Origin: Stenotrophomonas maltophilia
GTDB taxonomy: Bacteria > Pseudomonadota > Gammaproteobacteria > Xanthomonadales > Xanthomonadaceae
Assembly: GCA_002364755.1 (NCBI GenBank)
Contig: DEZI01000017.1
Location: forward strand, 162,685 to 226,684
DNA: 64,000 nt
Direction of reading: 5' to 3'
The first letter of the stretch is position 1, and every line of letters starts with the position of its first letter. Both the position numbers and the translations under genes were made by a program. Below, in pieces: positions 44,281 through 52,081 of this stretch. Under the pieces are notes generated by a model. It did no database searches. It was not told the origin of the DNA and saw only the letters and a program-made list of their open reading frames with translations.

Positions 44281-44522
44281 CCGCCGTCCCGCCGTCACGG
44301 AACGGATCTTGCACGCACCCCGGCAACCCCAGCCGCAGTGCCCGTGATGTCCGAGAACGAAGACGCAGGCGAAAAAACCGAACAACCAACCGAAAAACGC
44401 CTGCGTGAAGCCCGTGAGCAGGGCAACATCCCGCGTTCGAAGGAACTGGCGACCGTGGCCGTGTTCGGTGCCGGCATCATCGCCATCATGGCCAGCGCAG
44501 CCTCGCTGGGGGCCGGCGGCCG
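44281..44522 (+). repeat. Direct repeat, copy 2 (in intact flhB)
   Basis: The right copy of the 242-bp repeat: 66 bases of flhB upstream DNA plus 58 codons and two bases of flhB, continuing into the complete gene. See 31860-32101 for differences. Confidence 0.97.
44298..44313 (+). promoter_or_regulatory. Sigma54-like promoter of flhB
   Basis: CGGAAC-N5-TTGCA keeps GG and GC ten bases apart and the TTGCA box, though the -24 box is weaker than at fliD, fliE and fliL. It is 34 bases before the flhB ATG. The element is duplicated at 31877-31892. Confidence 0.72.
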
Positions 44523-45477
44523 TGCCTGGATGCGTGCCGCGCTCAGCCCCGAACCCGCCCTGTGGCAGAACCCGCAGCTGCTGTTCGGCCACTTCGGCAT
44601 GCTGTTCCTGCGCCTGATGATGGCCTGCTGGCCGCTGCTGCTGGTCTGCCTGCTGGCCAGCTTCTTGGCGCCGGTGGCGATGGGCGGCCTGCGCTGGTCG
44701 AACAAGTCGCTGGTCCCCGACGCGAACCGGCTCAACCCGCTGTCCGGGCTGAAGCGCATGTGGGGTGCCGAAGCCCTGGCCGAACTCACCAAGTCACTGC
44801 TGCGCATGGGTTTCGTCGGCGCCTCGGCCATGCTGGTCTTCGCCGCCAGCTTCGACAGCCTGCGCGGCCTGCTGAACCAGCCGCTGGAATCGGCCATCGG
44901 CCACGGCCTGGGCTTCACCCTGAAGCTGCTGCTGGCCGCGGCCGGGGCCATGCTGGTGCTGGCCGCCATCGATGCCCCGTACCAGCGCTGGAACTGGATG
45001 CGCAAGCTGAAGATGACCCGTGAAGAGCTGCGCCGGGAAATGAAGGAAAGCGAGGGCAGCCCCGAGGTGAAGGGCCGCATCCGCCACATGCAGCAGCAGC
45101 TGGCCAACCGCCGGATGATGGAAGCGGTGCCCACCGCCGACGTGGTGGTGGTCAACCCAACCCACTACGCGGTGGCCCTGAAATACGAAGGCGGCAGCAT
45201 GGGCGCCCCCACCGTGGTCGCCCTGGGCGTGGATGAAACCGCCCTGCGCATCCGTGAAGTGGCCGACGGCAACAAGGTTGCGATCGTCTCTGCCCCGCCT
45301 TTGGCACGCGCCTTGTATCGGGAGGGGCAACTCGGAAAGGAAATTCCCGTGAGACTGTACTCCGCCGTCGCCCAGGTGCTGTCCTACGTCTACCAGCTGC
45401 GCAGCTGGCGGACCGGCCCGATGCCGTCCGCCCCGCATGTGGACGTGGATGAATTCGGCAAGGGAGGCCGCCCGTGA
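44347..45477 (+). CDS. flhB: Export switch protein FlhB
   Basis: The 376-residue product is the export-gate component that changes substrate class after hook completion. The N-terminal EKTEQPTEKRLREAREQGN, four membrane segments, and the self-cleaving NPTH in VVVNPTHYAVALKYEGG are all present. The start is ATG 44347; the open frame extends upstream to 44167 only through repeat DNA. The gene is intact despite lying at the insert edge. Its stop overlaps the flhA GTG. Confidence 0.97.
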   Translation: MSENEDAGEKTEQPTEKRLREAREQGNIPRSKELATVAVFGAGIIAIMASAASLGAGGRAWMRAALSPEPALWQNPQLLFGHFGMLFLRLMMACWPLLLVCLLASFLAPVAMGGLRWSNKSLVPDANRLNPLSGLKRMWGAEALAELTKSLLRMGFVGASAMLVFAASFDSLRGLLNQPLESAIGHGLGFTLKLLLAAAGAMLVLAAIDAPYQRWNWMRKLKMTREELRREMKESEGSPEVKGRIRHMQQQLANRRMMEAVPTADVVVVNPTHYAVALKYEGGSMGAPTVVALGVDETALRIREVADGNKVAIVSAPPLARALYREGQLGKEIPVRLYSAVAQVLSYVYQLRSWRTGPMPSAPHVDVDEFGKGGRP

Positions 45478-47576
45478 ACGCCCAGGCTTCCGGCTTCAAT
45501 ACCCGCCGCGCCCTGGAGATGATCCGCCAGGGTCTTGGCGCACCGCTGATCGTGCTGGCCCTGCTGGCCATGGTCGTAGTGCCGCTGGCCGCGCCGGTGC
45601 TCGATGCACTGTTCACCTTCAACATCGCCATCTCGCTGATGGTGCTGCTGGCGGTGGTCTATGTGAAGCGCCCGCTGGATTTCACGATCTTCCCGATCGT
45701 GCTGCTGGTCACCACCATGCTGCGGCTGGCGCTGAATGTGGCCTCGACCCGCGTCATCCTGCTCAACGGCCAGAACGGCCACGATGCGGCCGGCAAGGTC
45801 ATCGCCGCTTTCGGTGAATTCGTCATCGGCGGCAACTACGCCGTGGGCATCGTGGTCTTCGCGATCCTGACCATCATCAACTTCGTGGTCATCACCAAGG
45901 GCGCCGGGCGCGTCTCGGAAGTGACCGCGCGCTTCATCCTCGACGCCATGCCTGGCAAGCAGATGGCCATCGACGCCGATCTGAACGCCGGTTTGCTGAC
46001 GCGTGAAGAAGCCAAGGCCCGCCGTGAAGAGGTCCGCGAGGAAGCCGACTTCTACGGTGCGATGGACGGCGCCAGCAAATTCATCCGCGGCGACGCCATC
46101 GCCGGCATCCTGATCCTGTTCATCAACATGTTGGGCGGCCTGGCGGTGGGCGTGCTGCAGCATGGCATGCCGTTCGGCGATGCCGCCGCCACCTACACCC
46201 TGCTGTCCATCGGTGACGGCCTGGTGGCGCAGCTGCCGGCCCTGCTGATCTCCAGCGCCGTGGCGATGCTGGTTACCCGCGCCTCGCGCTCGCAGGACAT
46301 GGCCCAGGCCATGACCGGCCAGGTGTTCGGCCAGTACCGCGCACTGGCGATCACCGCCGGCATCCTCGGCCTGGTCGGCCTGGTCCCCGGCATGCCCAAC
46401 GTCGCTTTCCTGACGCTGGCCGCGATCCTCGGCTTCATCGCCTGGAAGCTGTACCGCAAGAGCCAGGCACCGCCGGCCGATCCGGCCGCTGCCGCCGCTG
46501 AAGCCGGCCCGTTGAATGCCCTCGGCCGCCCGGCCGCCGCGCCCACCGCCGAGCTGAGCTGGGACGAACTGCGCCCGGTCGATCCGCTGGGCCTGGAAGT
46601 GGGTTACCGGCTGATCCCGCTGGTGGATGCCAACCAGGGCGGCGAGCTGATGGCGCGCATCAAGGGCGTGCGCCGCAAGCTGACCCAGGACGTGGGCTTC
46701 CTGATCCCGTCCGTGCACATCCGCGACAACCTGGAACTGCCGGCCAACGGCTACCGCGTCCTGGTGCACGGCGTGCCGGTGGCCACCGCCGACATCCACC
46801 CCGACCGCGAACTGGCGCTGGACCCGGGCAGCGCGCTGGGGCCGCTGGAAGGCATCGCCGGCAAGGACCCCGCGTTCGGCCTGGATGCCACCTGGATCCA
46901 GCCGCACCAGCGTGCCCAGGCCGAAACCATGGGCTACACCGTGGTCGACCCGGCCACCGTGGTCGCCACGCACCTGTCGCACCTGATCCGCGAGCATGCG
47001 CCGGAACTGCTGGGCCACGAAGAAGTGCAGCACCTGCTGGCCAACCTGGGCAAGAGCGCGCCCAAGCTCGTCGAAGATCTGACACCGAAGGCGCTGCCGC
47101 TGTCGGCGGTCGTGCGCGTGCTGCAGAACCTGCTGGTCGAGCGCATTCCGATCCGCCAGCTGCGCAAGATCGCCGAAGCGCTGGTCGAGCACGCCCCCAT
47201 GAGCCAGGACCCGGCCACGCTGACCGCTGCCGTGCGCACCGCTCTTGGCCGCTTCATCGTGCAGGAGATCGCCGGAATGTCGGCGGAGCTGCCGGTGTTC
47301 ACGCTCAACCCGCAATTGGAACGTGTCTTGCAGGAGTCTACCCAGGGCAACGGCGCCGCGCTGGAACCCGGACTCGCAGAGCGACTGCACCAGAGCCTGG
47401 CCGAATGTGTCAGCAAGCAGGAAGCGCGAAACGAGCCGGCGGTGGTGCTGGTACCGGGTCCGGTGCGCGCCGCGCTGGCCCGCCTGGTCCGCCACAGCGT
47501 TCCGTCGCTTTCGGTCCTGGCCTACAGCGAGGTGCCGGAAGACAAGCGCCTGAAACTGGTCGGAACGATCAGCTGA
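45474..47576 (+). CDS. flhA: Export-gate protein FlhA
   Basis: The 700-residue product forms the nonameric export gate. It has eight membrane segments in the N-terminal half, the conserved cytosolic loop (GAMDGASKFIRGDAIAGILI; RFILDAMPGKQMAIDADLNAG) and a C-terminal cytosolic ring domain (LGLEVGYRLIPLV; RELALDPG) that receives chaperone-substrate complexes such as FliS-flagellin. It starts at GTG 45474, overlapping flhB. A gap of 79 bases precedes flhF. Confidence 0.97.
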   Translation: MNAQASGFNTRRALEMIRQGLGAPLIVLALLAMVVVPLAAPVLDALFTFNIAISLMVLLAVVYVKRPLDFTIFPIVLLVTTMLRLALNVASTRVILLNGQNGHDAAGKVIAAFGEFVIGGNYAVGIVVFAILTIINFVVITKGAGRVSEVTARFILDAMPGKQMAIDADLNAGLLTREEAKARREEVREEADFYGAMDGASKFIRGDAIAGILILFINMLGGLAVGVLQHGMPFGDAAATYTLLSIGDGLVAQLPALLISSAVAMLVTRASRSQDMAQAMTGQVFGQYRALAITAGILGLVGLVPGMPNVAFLTLAAILGFIAWKLYRKSQAPPADPAAAAAEAGPLNALGRPAAAPTAELSWDELRPVDPLGLEVGYRLIPLVDANQGGELMARIKGVRRKLTQDVGFLIPSVHIRDNLELPANGYRVLVHGVPVATADIHPDRELALDPGSALGPLEGIAGKDPAFGLDATWIQPHQRAQAETMGYTVVDPATVVATHLSHLIREHAPELLGHEEVQHLLANLGKSAPKLVEDLTPKALPLSAVVRVLQNLLVERIPIRQLRKIAEALVEHAPMSQDPATLTAAVRTALGRFIVQEIAGMSAELPVFTLNPQLERVLQESTQGNGAALEPGLAERLHQSLAECVSKQEARNEPAVVLVPGPVRAALARLVRHSVPSLSVLAYSEVPEDKRLKLVGTIS

Positions 47577-47655
47577 CGCCCGCCTTCCACGCGCCAGAAA
47601 ACAGACACCACGTTCAAACCGCAATACACGACAGATTCCAAGGGGAACCCGAACC

Positions 47656-49410
47656 GTGCAGACCACCGACCACCCGCGTTCCTCGATCGCCACTCCGCCG
47701 ACTTCGTCCCGTGACCACAGCATGAAAATCAAACGATTCGTCGCCGCCGACATGCGCTCGGCCATGAACCTGGTGCGCAAGGAACATGGCCCCGACGCCG
47801 TGATCCTGTCCAACCGCCGGATCGAGGAAGGCGTGGAGATCGTCGCCGCCGCCCATTACGACGAGAGCGCCGTGCAGCGAGCACTGGAAGCCTCGCGCCG
47901 CGAGATCGCCCCGCCGCCGCCGCCGAAGCCGCGCACCGCCGCCGACGCCGTGATCGCCGCGGTGACCCGCCGCCGCACCGCGACCCCGGCCGCCGAGCCG
48001 GTGGCCGCCACCACCTCGGCCGTCGCCGCCCTCGCCCGCGCCGCCGTCGGCGCCACCGGCCGCACTCTGGACAGCGCCGACGAGATCGTGCCCACCCGCG
48101 GCAGCACCGGCTTCGCCGCCACCCTGGCTCGCGCCAGCGTCAACGAATCGGCACTGCCGGAGGCGATCTTCGCCCCGTACGCCGACGCCATCGTGGCACC
48201 GCCGGCCAGCGCTGCCGTGGTCGCCGCCGCGCCGATCAACCGCGCCCGCTTCCTGATCGACCCGCCGCTGGAGGAAGAAGCCGCCGCCCTGCCGCCGCCG
48301 CTGCCGGCCCCGGTCGCCGCCCTCCCGGTCGAAGCCGCGGTCGAAGCCACAGTCGCTCCGACCGCCGCCGTGGTCGCTTCCATCGAAGCGCCGGCGCCCG
48401 AAGCGCCCGCCAACGATATGACGCCGCTGGCCGACACCCTGCCGACCCCGGCGCCGGCGCCCCAGCTGGCCCCGGCCCCGGCACTGACCATGGTCGCTGC
48501 CGATGACGGCGAGATCCGCCAGCTGCGCCACGAAGTGGCCGGCATGCGCCAGGTCATCGAGCGCGAGATGAACCGCTTCACTGATGAGCGCCTGCGCGGC
48601 AGCGCGGTGCGTGCCACCGCTCTGGACCTGATGGACGAGTACGGCTTCGATGCCGGCCTGTCGCGCGACGTGGCCATGCAGATCCCGCTGGAGACCGAGG
48701 CCCACCGCGGCCGCGGCCTGATGCTGGGGCTGATCTCGCGCAAGCTGCCGATCGCACCGGTCGACCCGCTGGAAGAAGGCGGCGTGATCGCCCTGGTGGG
48801 CCCGACCGGTGCCGGCAAGACCACCACCATCGCCAAGCTGGCCTCGCGCTTCGCTGAAAAGCATGCTCCGCGTGACGTCGCCCTGGTGACCACCGACACG
48901 ATGCGCATCGGCGCCCGTGAGCAGCTGTACGGCTACGGCCGCCAGCTCGGCATCGCCGTCCACGAGGCCAACAGCGGCACCGACCTCGACCAGCTGCTGG
49001 AGCGCCTGCAGGACTACAAGCTGGTACTGATCGACACCGCCGGCCTCGGCCCGCGCGACCGTGCCCTGGCCGCCCAGCTGCAGTGGCTGCGGGCCGCGCG
49101 TCAGGTGCGCACCCTGCTGGTGCTGCCGGCCAATACCAGCTTCGGCGACATGGACGAGGTCGTCCGCCGCTTCGGCGCGGCCAACCTGCAGGGCCTGGTG
49201 CTGAGCAAGCTGGACGAGACCGGCCGCTTCGGCAACGCCCTTTCGGTGGCCGTCGACCACTCGCTGCCGATCACCTGGGTGACCGATGGCCAGGACGTCC
49301 CGGAGGACCTGCACCGGGCCAGTGCAGCCAATCTCGTACTTCGCCTTGAAGATTTGCGCCGAGCGGCCGATATGCCCTGCAACCCGGAGTTGAACCATGC
49401 CGTCGCGTGA
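47656..49410 (+). CDS. flhF: SRP-like GTPase FlhF
   Basis: A 584-residue protein placing the flagellum at the pole. The N-terminal part has MKIKRFVAADMRSAMNLVRKEHGPDAVILSN; a long Ala/Pro-rich linker follows; the NG GTPase domain has GPTGAGKTTTIAKLA, TTDTMRIGAREQLYGYG, LIDTAGLGPRD and LSKLDETGRFG. The start is uncertain: GTG 47656 has a good ribosome-binding site (AGGGG, 47641-47645), whereas ATG 47722 gives the more usual MKIKRF start. It overlaps flhG by 14 bases. Confidence 0.94.
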   Translation: MQTTDHPRSSIATPPTSSRDHSMKIKRFVAADMRSAMNLVRKEHGPDAVILSNRRIEEGVEIVAAAHYDESAVQRALEASRREIAPPPPPKPRTAADAVIAAVTRRRTATPAAEPVAATTSAVAALARAAVGATGRTLDSADEIVPTRGSTGFAATLARASVNESALPEAIFAPYADAIVAPPASAAVVAAAPINRARFLIDPPLEEEAAALPPPLPAPVAALPVEAAVEATVAPTAAVVASIEAPAPEAPANDMTPLADTLPTPAPAPQLAPAPALTMVAADDGEIRQLRHEVAGMRQVIEREMNRFTDERLRGSAVRATALDLMDEYGFDAGLSRDVAMQIPLETEAHRGRGLMLGLISRKLPIAPVDPLEEGGVIALVGPTGAGKTTTIAKLASRFAEKHAPRDVALVTTDTMRIGAREQLYGYGRQLGIAVHEANSGTDLDQLLERLQDYKLVLIDTAGLGPRDRALAAQLQWLRAARQVRTLLVLPANTSFGDMDEVVRRFGAANLQGLVLSKLDETGRFGNALSVAVDHSLPITWVTDGQDVPEDLHRASAANLVLRLEDLRRAADMPCNPELNHAVA

Positions 49411-50284
49411 GTACGCCAAGCTGACCAATACCTTCCCGCTGTCGGCGACCCGCAGCGAGCCGCTCGGCCCTGTCCGCACCATCGCGGTGAGCGGCGGCAA
49501 GGGCGGCGTGGGCAAGACCAACGTGTCGGCCAACCTGGCCGTGGCTCTGGCGGGCATGGGCAAGCGCACCCTGCTGCTGGACGCCGACCTGGGCCTGGCC
49601 AACATCGACGTCATCCTCGGACTGAACCCGAAGTTCACCCTGGCTGACCTGGTGGCCGGCCGCTGCAGCCTGGACGACGTGATCATCGAGGGCCCCAACG
49701 GAGTACTGGTGGTCCCGGCCGCCTCGGGCCGCCGGCACATGGCCGAACTGGCCCCGGCCGAGCACGTCGGCCTGGTCAACGTGTTCTCCGAACTTGAACG
49801 CGAGCTGGACATCATGGTGGTGGACACCGCTGCCGGCATCACCGATGGCGTGCTGACCTTCTGCCAGGCCGCGCAGGACACCGTGGTGGTGGTCTGCGAT
49901 GAGCCGGCCTCGATCACCGACGCCTACGCGTTGATCAAGGTGCTCTCGCGCGAACGTGGCGTGGACCGCATCCAGGTGGTGGCCAACATGGTGCGTGACC
50001 CCAACGAGGGCCGCGTGCTGTACGAAAAGCTGACCCGCGTCTGCGAGAAGTTCCTCGCCGATGTCTCGCTGAACTACCTGGGCTGCGTGCCGCAGGATGA
50101 CTGGCTGCGGCTGTCGGTGCAGCGCCAGCAGCCGGTGGTCAAGGCCTACCCGTCGAGCCCGGCCGCGCTGGCGATCACCGAGATCGCCCGCCGCACCGCC
50201 CGCTGGCAGGCGCCGACCGAACCGCGTGGCGGCGTCGAGTTCTTCCTCGAACGCATCCTCAAGCAGCGTGGGGTGACCGTATGA
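49397..50284 (+). CDS. flhG: MinD-type ATPase FlhG (FleN)
   Basis: The 295-residue product limits flagellar number; in polar flagellates it binds FleQ and FlhF. It has the deviant Walker A GGKGGVGKTNVSANLA, LLLDADLGLANIDVILGL, MVVDTAAGITDGVLTF and a MinD-like C-terminus. The start overlaps the flhF end, and the fliA start overlaps its stop, giving the standard flhF-flhG-fliA order. Confidence 0.95.
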   Translation: MPSREYAKLTNTFPLSATRSEPLGPVRTIAVSGGKGGVGKTNVSANLAVALAGMGKRTLLLDADLGLANIDVILGLNPKFTLADLVAGRCSLDDVIIEGPNGVLVVPAASGRRHMAELAPAEHVGLVNVFSELERELDIMVVDTAAGITDGVLTFCQAAQDTVVVVCDEPASITDAYALIKVLSRERGVDRIQVVANMVRDPNEGRVLYEKLTRVCEKFLADVSLNYLGCVPQDDWLRLSVQRQQPVVKAYPSSPAALAITEIARRTARWQAPTEPRGGVEFFLERILKQRGVTV

Positions 50285-51024
50285 AAGGTGCAGCCCAGTA
50301 CAAGGAAGTCCAGCGCGCCAGCGCGACCGATGTCATCGCCCAGCACTCCGATCTGGTGCGCCGCATCGCCCACCACCTGGCGGCACGCCTGCCAGCCAGC
50401 GTCGAGGTGGACGACCTGATCCAGGCCGGCATGATGGGCCTGATCGAAGCCTCGCGCAGCTATGACGCCGACCAGGGCGCGTCGTTCGAGACCTATGCCT
50501 CGATCCGCATCCGTGGCTCGATGATCGACGAGATCCGCCGTGGTGACTGGGTGCCGCGCTCGGTGCACCGCCGTGCACGCGACGCCGCCGCTACCATCCG
50601 CCGCCTGGAACAGAGCAGCGGCCGCGCCGCCAGCGCCACCGAGGTGGCTGCGGCGATGGACATGCCCCTGCCCGAGTACCTGCGCCTGATGGAAGACGCC
50701 TCGCGTGGCCAGGTGCTGAGCCTGGAATCGCGTATCGAGGACCAGGGCGAGCTGGACACAGTCGCCCAGGGCGGACCAACCCCGCAGCAGGTGCTGGAAC
50801 GCGGTGAATTCGGCCGCGAACTGGGCAAGGCCATCGGCCACCTGCCCGAGCGCGAACAGCTGGTGCTGTCGCTGTACTACGAGCAGGAGCTGAACCTGAA
50901 GGAGATCGGCGCGGTGCTCGGCGTGAGCGAATCGCGGGTCTGCCAGATCCACGGCCAGGCCGTGCTGCGCCTGCGCGGCCGGTTGAAGGTCTTCGAGGCG
51001 GCCGACGCCGGCCTCGAGCAATGA
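50281..51024 (+). CDS. fliA: Flagellar sigma28 factor FliA
   Basis: The 247-residue product directs RNA polymerase to late flagellar promoters. Regions 2 (HHLAARLPASVEVDDLIQAGMMGLIEASRSYD, then RIRGSMIDEIRRGDWVPRSVHR), 3 and 4 (LPEREQLVLSLYYEQELNLKEIGAVLGVSESRVCQIHGQAVLRLR) are complete. Its likely targets here are the TAAA-N11-GCCG promoters before fliC2, the STAS-cheY-cheA operon and the chemoreceptor gene. The flgM anti-sigma gene is not in the window. Confidence 0.97.
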   Translation: MKGAAQYKEVQRASATDVIAQHSDLVRRIAHHLAARLPASVEVDDLIQAGMMGLIEASRSYDADQGASFETYASIRIRGSMIDEIRRGDWVPRSVHRRARDAAATIRRLEQSSGRAASATEVAAAMDMPLPEYLRLMEDASRGQVLSLESRIEDQGELDTVAQGGPTPQQVLERGEFGRELGKAIGHLPEREQLVLSLYYEQELNLKEIGAVLGVSESRVCQIHGQAVLRLRGRLKVFEAADAGLEQ

Positions 51025-51081
51025 ACATGCGCGAGGCGGCTGCCCCCGGCCGCCCGCAATGAACAACAAAGGAACTCTGCT

Positions 51082-51474
51082 TTGAACAAGAACATGCGCA
51101 TCCTGATCGTTGACGATTTCTCGACCATGCGTCGTATCGTCAAGAACCTGCTGGGCGATCTGGGCTTCACCAACACCGCCGAAGCCGAGGACGGGCATGC
51201 CGCGCTGTCGTTGCTGCAGAGCCAGCCGTTCGATTTCGTGGTCACCGACTGGAACATGCCGGTGATGACCGGCATCGAGCTGCTCAAGGCGATCCGCGCC
51301 GATGCAAAGCTGAAGACGTTGCCGGTGCTGATGGTGACCGCCGAAGCCAAGCGCGAGCAGATCATCGAAGCGGCCCAGAGCGGCGTCAACGGCTACATCA
51401 TCAAGCCGTTCACCGCGCAGACCCTGGAAGAGAAGCTCGGCAAGATCTTCGAACGCCTGGCAGCGAGCGCCTGA
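51082..51474 (+). CDS. cheY: Chemotaxis response regulator CheY
   Basis: The 130-residue receiver protein carries the signal from CheA to FliM: D11-D12, phospho-acceptor Asp56 in VVTDWNMPVMTG, Thr in LMVTAEAKRE, and Lys in YIIKPFTAQTL. The start is TTG 51082 with AAAGGAA (51068-51074) at good distance; ATG 51094 would lose four residues. It overlaps the cheZ start by one base. Together with cheZ and cheA it forms the main chemotaxis set. Confidence 0.96.
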   Translation: MNKNMRILIVDDFSTMRRIVKNLLGDLGFTNTAEAEDGHAALSLLQSQPFDFVVTDWNMPVMTGIELLKAIRADAKLKTLPVLMVTAEAKREQIIEAAQSGVNGYIIKPFTAQTLEEKLGKIFERLAASA

Positions 51475-52079
51475 TGGACGCCCAGGTCGACAGAAGCGCC
51501 CTCGCCCTGCGCCTGCAGGAGGCCCTGGATGCATTGGAGTCGGGTGACGAGACCGCCTGGCGCCAGCGCATCGACAGCCTGGTGGCCGCGCGCACCCAGC
51601 CGATGATGAGCGGCCTTTCCCGGCTGGCCCGCGAGCTGGGCCAGGCCCTGGGCGAACTGCCGACCGTGCCCGACGAGGCCGGCGAGCTGGACGATGCCTG
51701 CGCACGCCTGGACCACGTCGTGGCGATGACCGAACAGGCCACCCACCGCACCCTGGACCTGGCCGAGGAATGCCGCGCCCTGACCGAACAGCTGCGCGCC
51801 GATGGCCTGCAGCCGGGCCAGGACGAACAGCTTGAGCGCATCCGCCACAACCTGACCGAGATCGCCCTGACCCAGAGCTACCAGGACCTGACCGGGCAGA
51901 TCATCCGTCGCGTGGTCGGCATCGTCCGCCGCGTGCACGAAGGCTTCGGCGCGCTCGGCCTGCCGCCGGAACAGCATCGCACCGACCCGGAACTTGCCGG
52001 GCCGGCACTGAAGGGACTGGACCGCCACGCGGTCTCGCAGAACGACGCCGACGACCTGCTGTCGGACCTGGGGCTGTAA
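51474..52079 (+). CDS. cheZ: CheY-P phosphatase CheZ
   Basis: The 201-residue, mostly helical protein has the CheZ catalytic segment SYQDLTGQIIRRVVGIVRRVH, where the Gln attacks CheY-P, and a C-terminal acidic CheY-docking peptide (NDADDLLSDLGL). It starts at ATG 51474, sharing one base with the cheY stop, and ends 2 bases before cheA. Confidence 0.95.
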   Translation: MDAQVDRSALALRLQEALDALESGDETAWRQRIDSLVAARTQPMMSGLSRLARELGQALGELPTVPDEAGELDDACARLDHVVAMTEQATHRTLDLAEECRALTEQLRADGLQPGQDEQLERIRHNLTEIALTQSYQDLTGQIIRRVVGIVRRVHEGFGALGLPPEQHRTDPELAGPALKGLDRHAVSQNDADDLLSDLGL

Positions 52080-52081
52080 GC

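Larger units (their letters stand above)
31860..44522 (+). mobile_element. 12.4-kb insertion splitting the flagellar cluster, bounded by flhB direct repeats
   Basis: Everything between the repeat copies is unrelated to flagella: a decayed S15/CocE-type hydrolase, a four-gene operon, and REP elements. There is no transposase, integrase, tRNA or terminal inverted repeat. The 242-bp repeats are homologous flhB 5' ends differing only by synonymous changes, which is what homologous integration of a fragment or circle carrying a relative's flhB 5' end would leave. Because the right copy keeps promoter, start and full gene, flhB function is preserved. The mechanism is inference; boundaries are seen directly. 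Confidence 0.85.

Noticed and set aside
44167..44346. Longer flhB open frame starting at 44167
   Set aside because: The extra 60 codons read through REP repeats and the sigma54 promoter; the conserved FlhB N-terminus begins at 44347.
31860..44522. Insertion-sequence or composite transposon
   Set aside because: No transposase, no terminal inverted repeats and no short target duplication; the boundaries are long homologous flhB copies.
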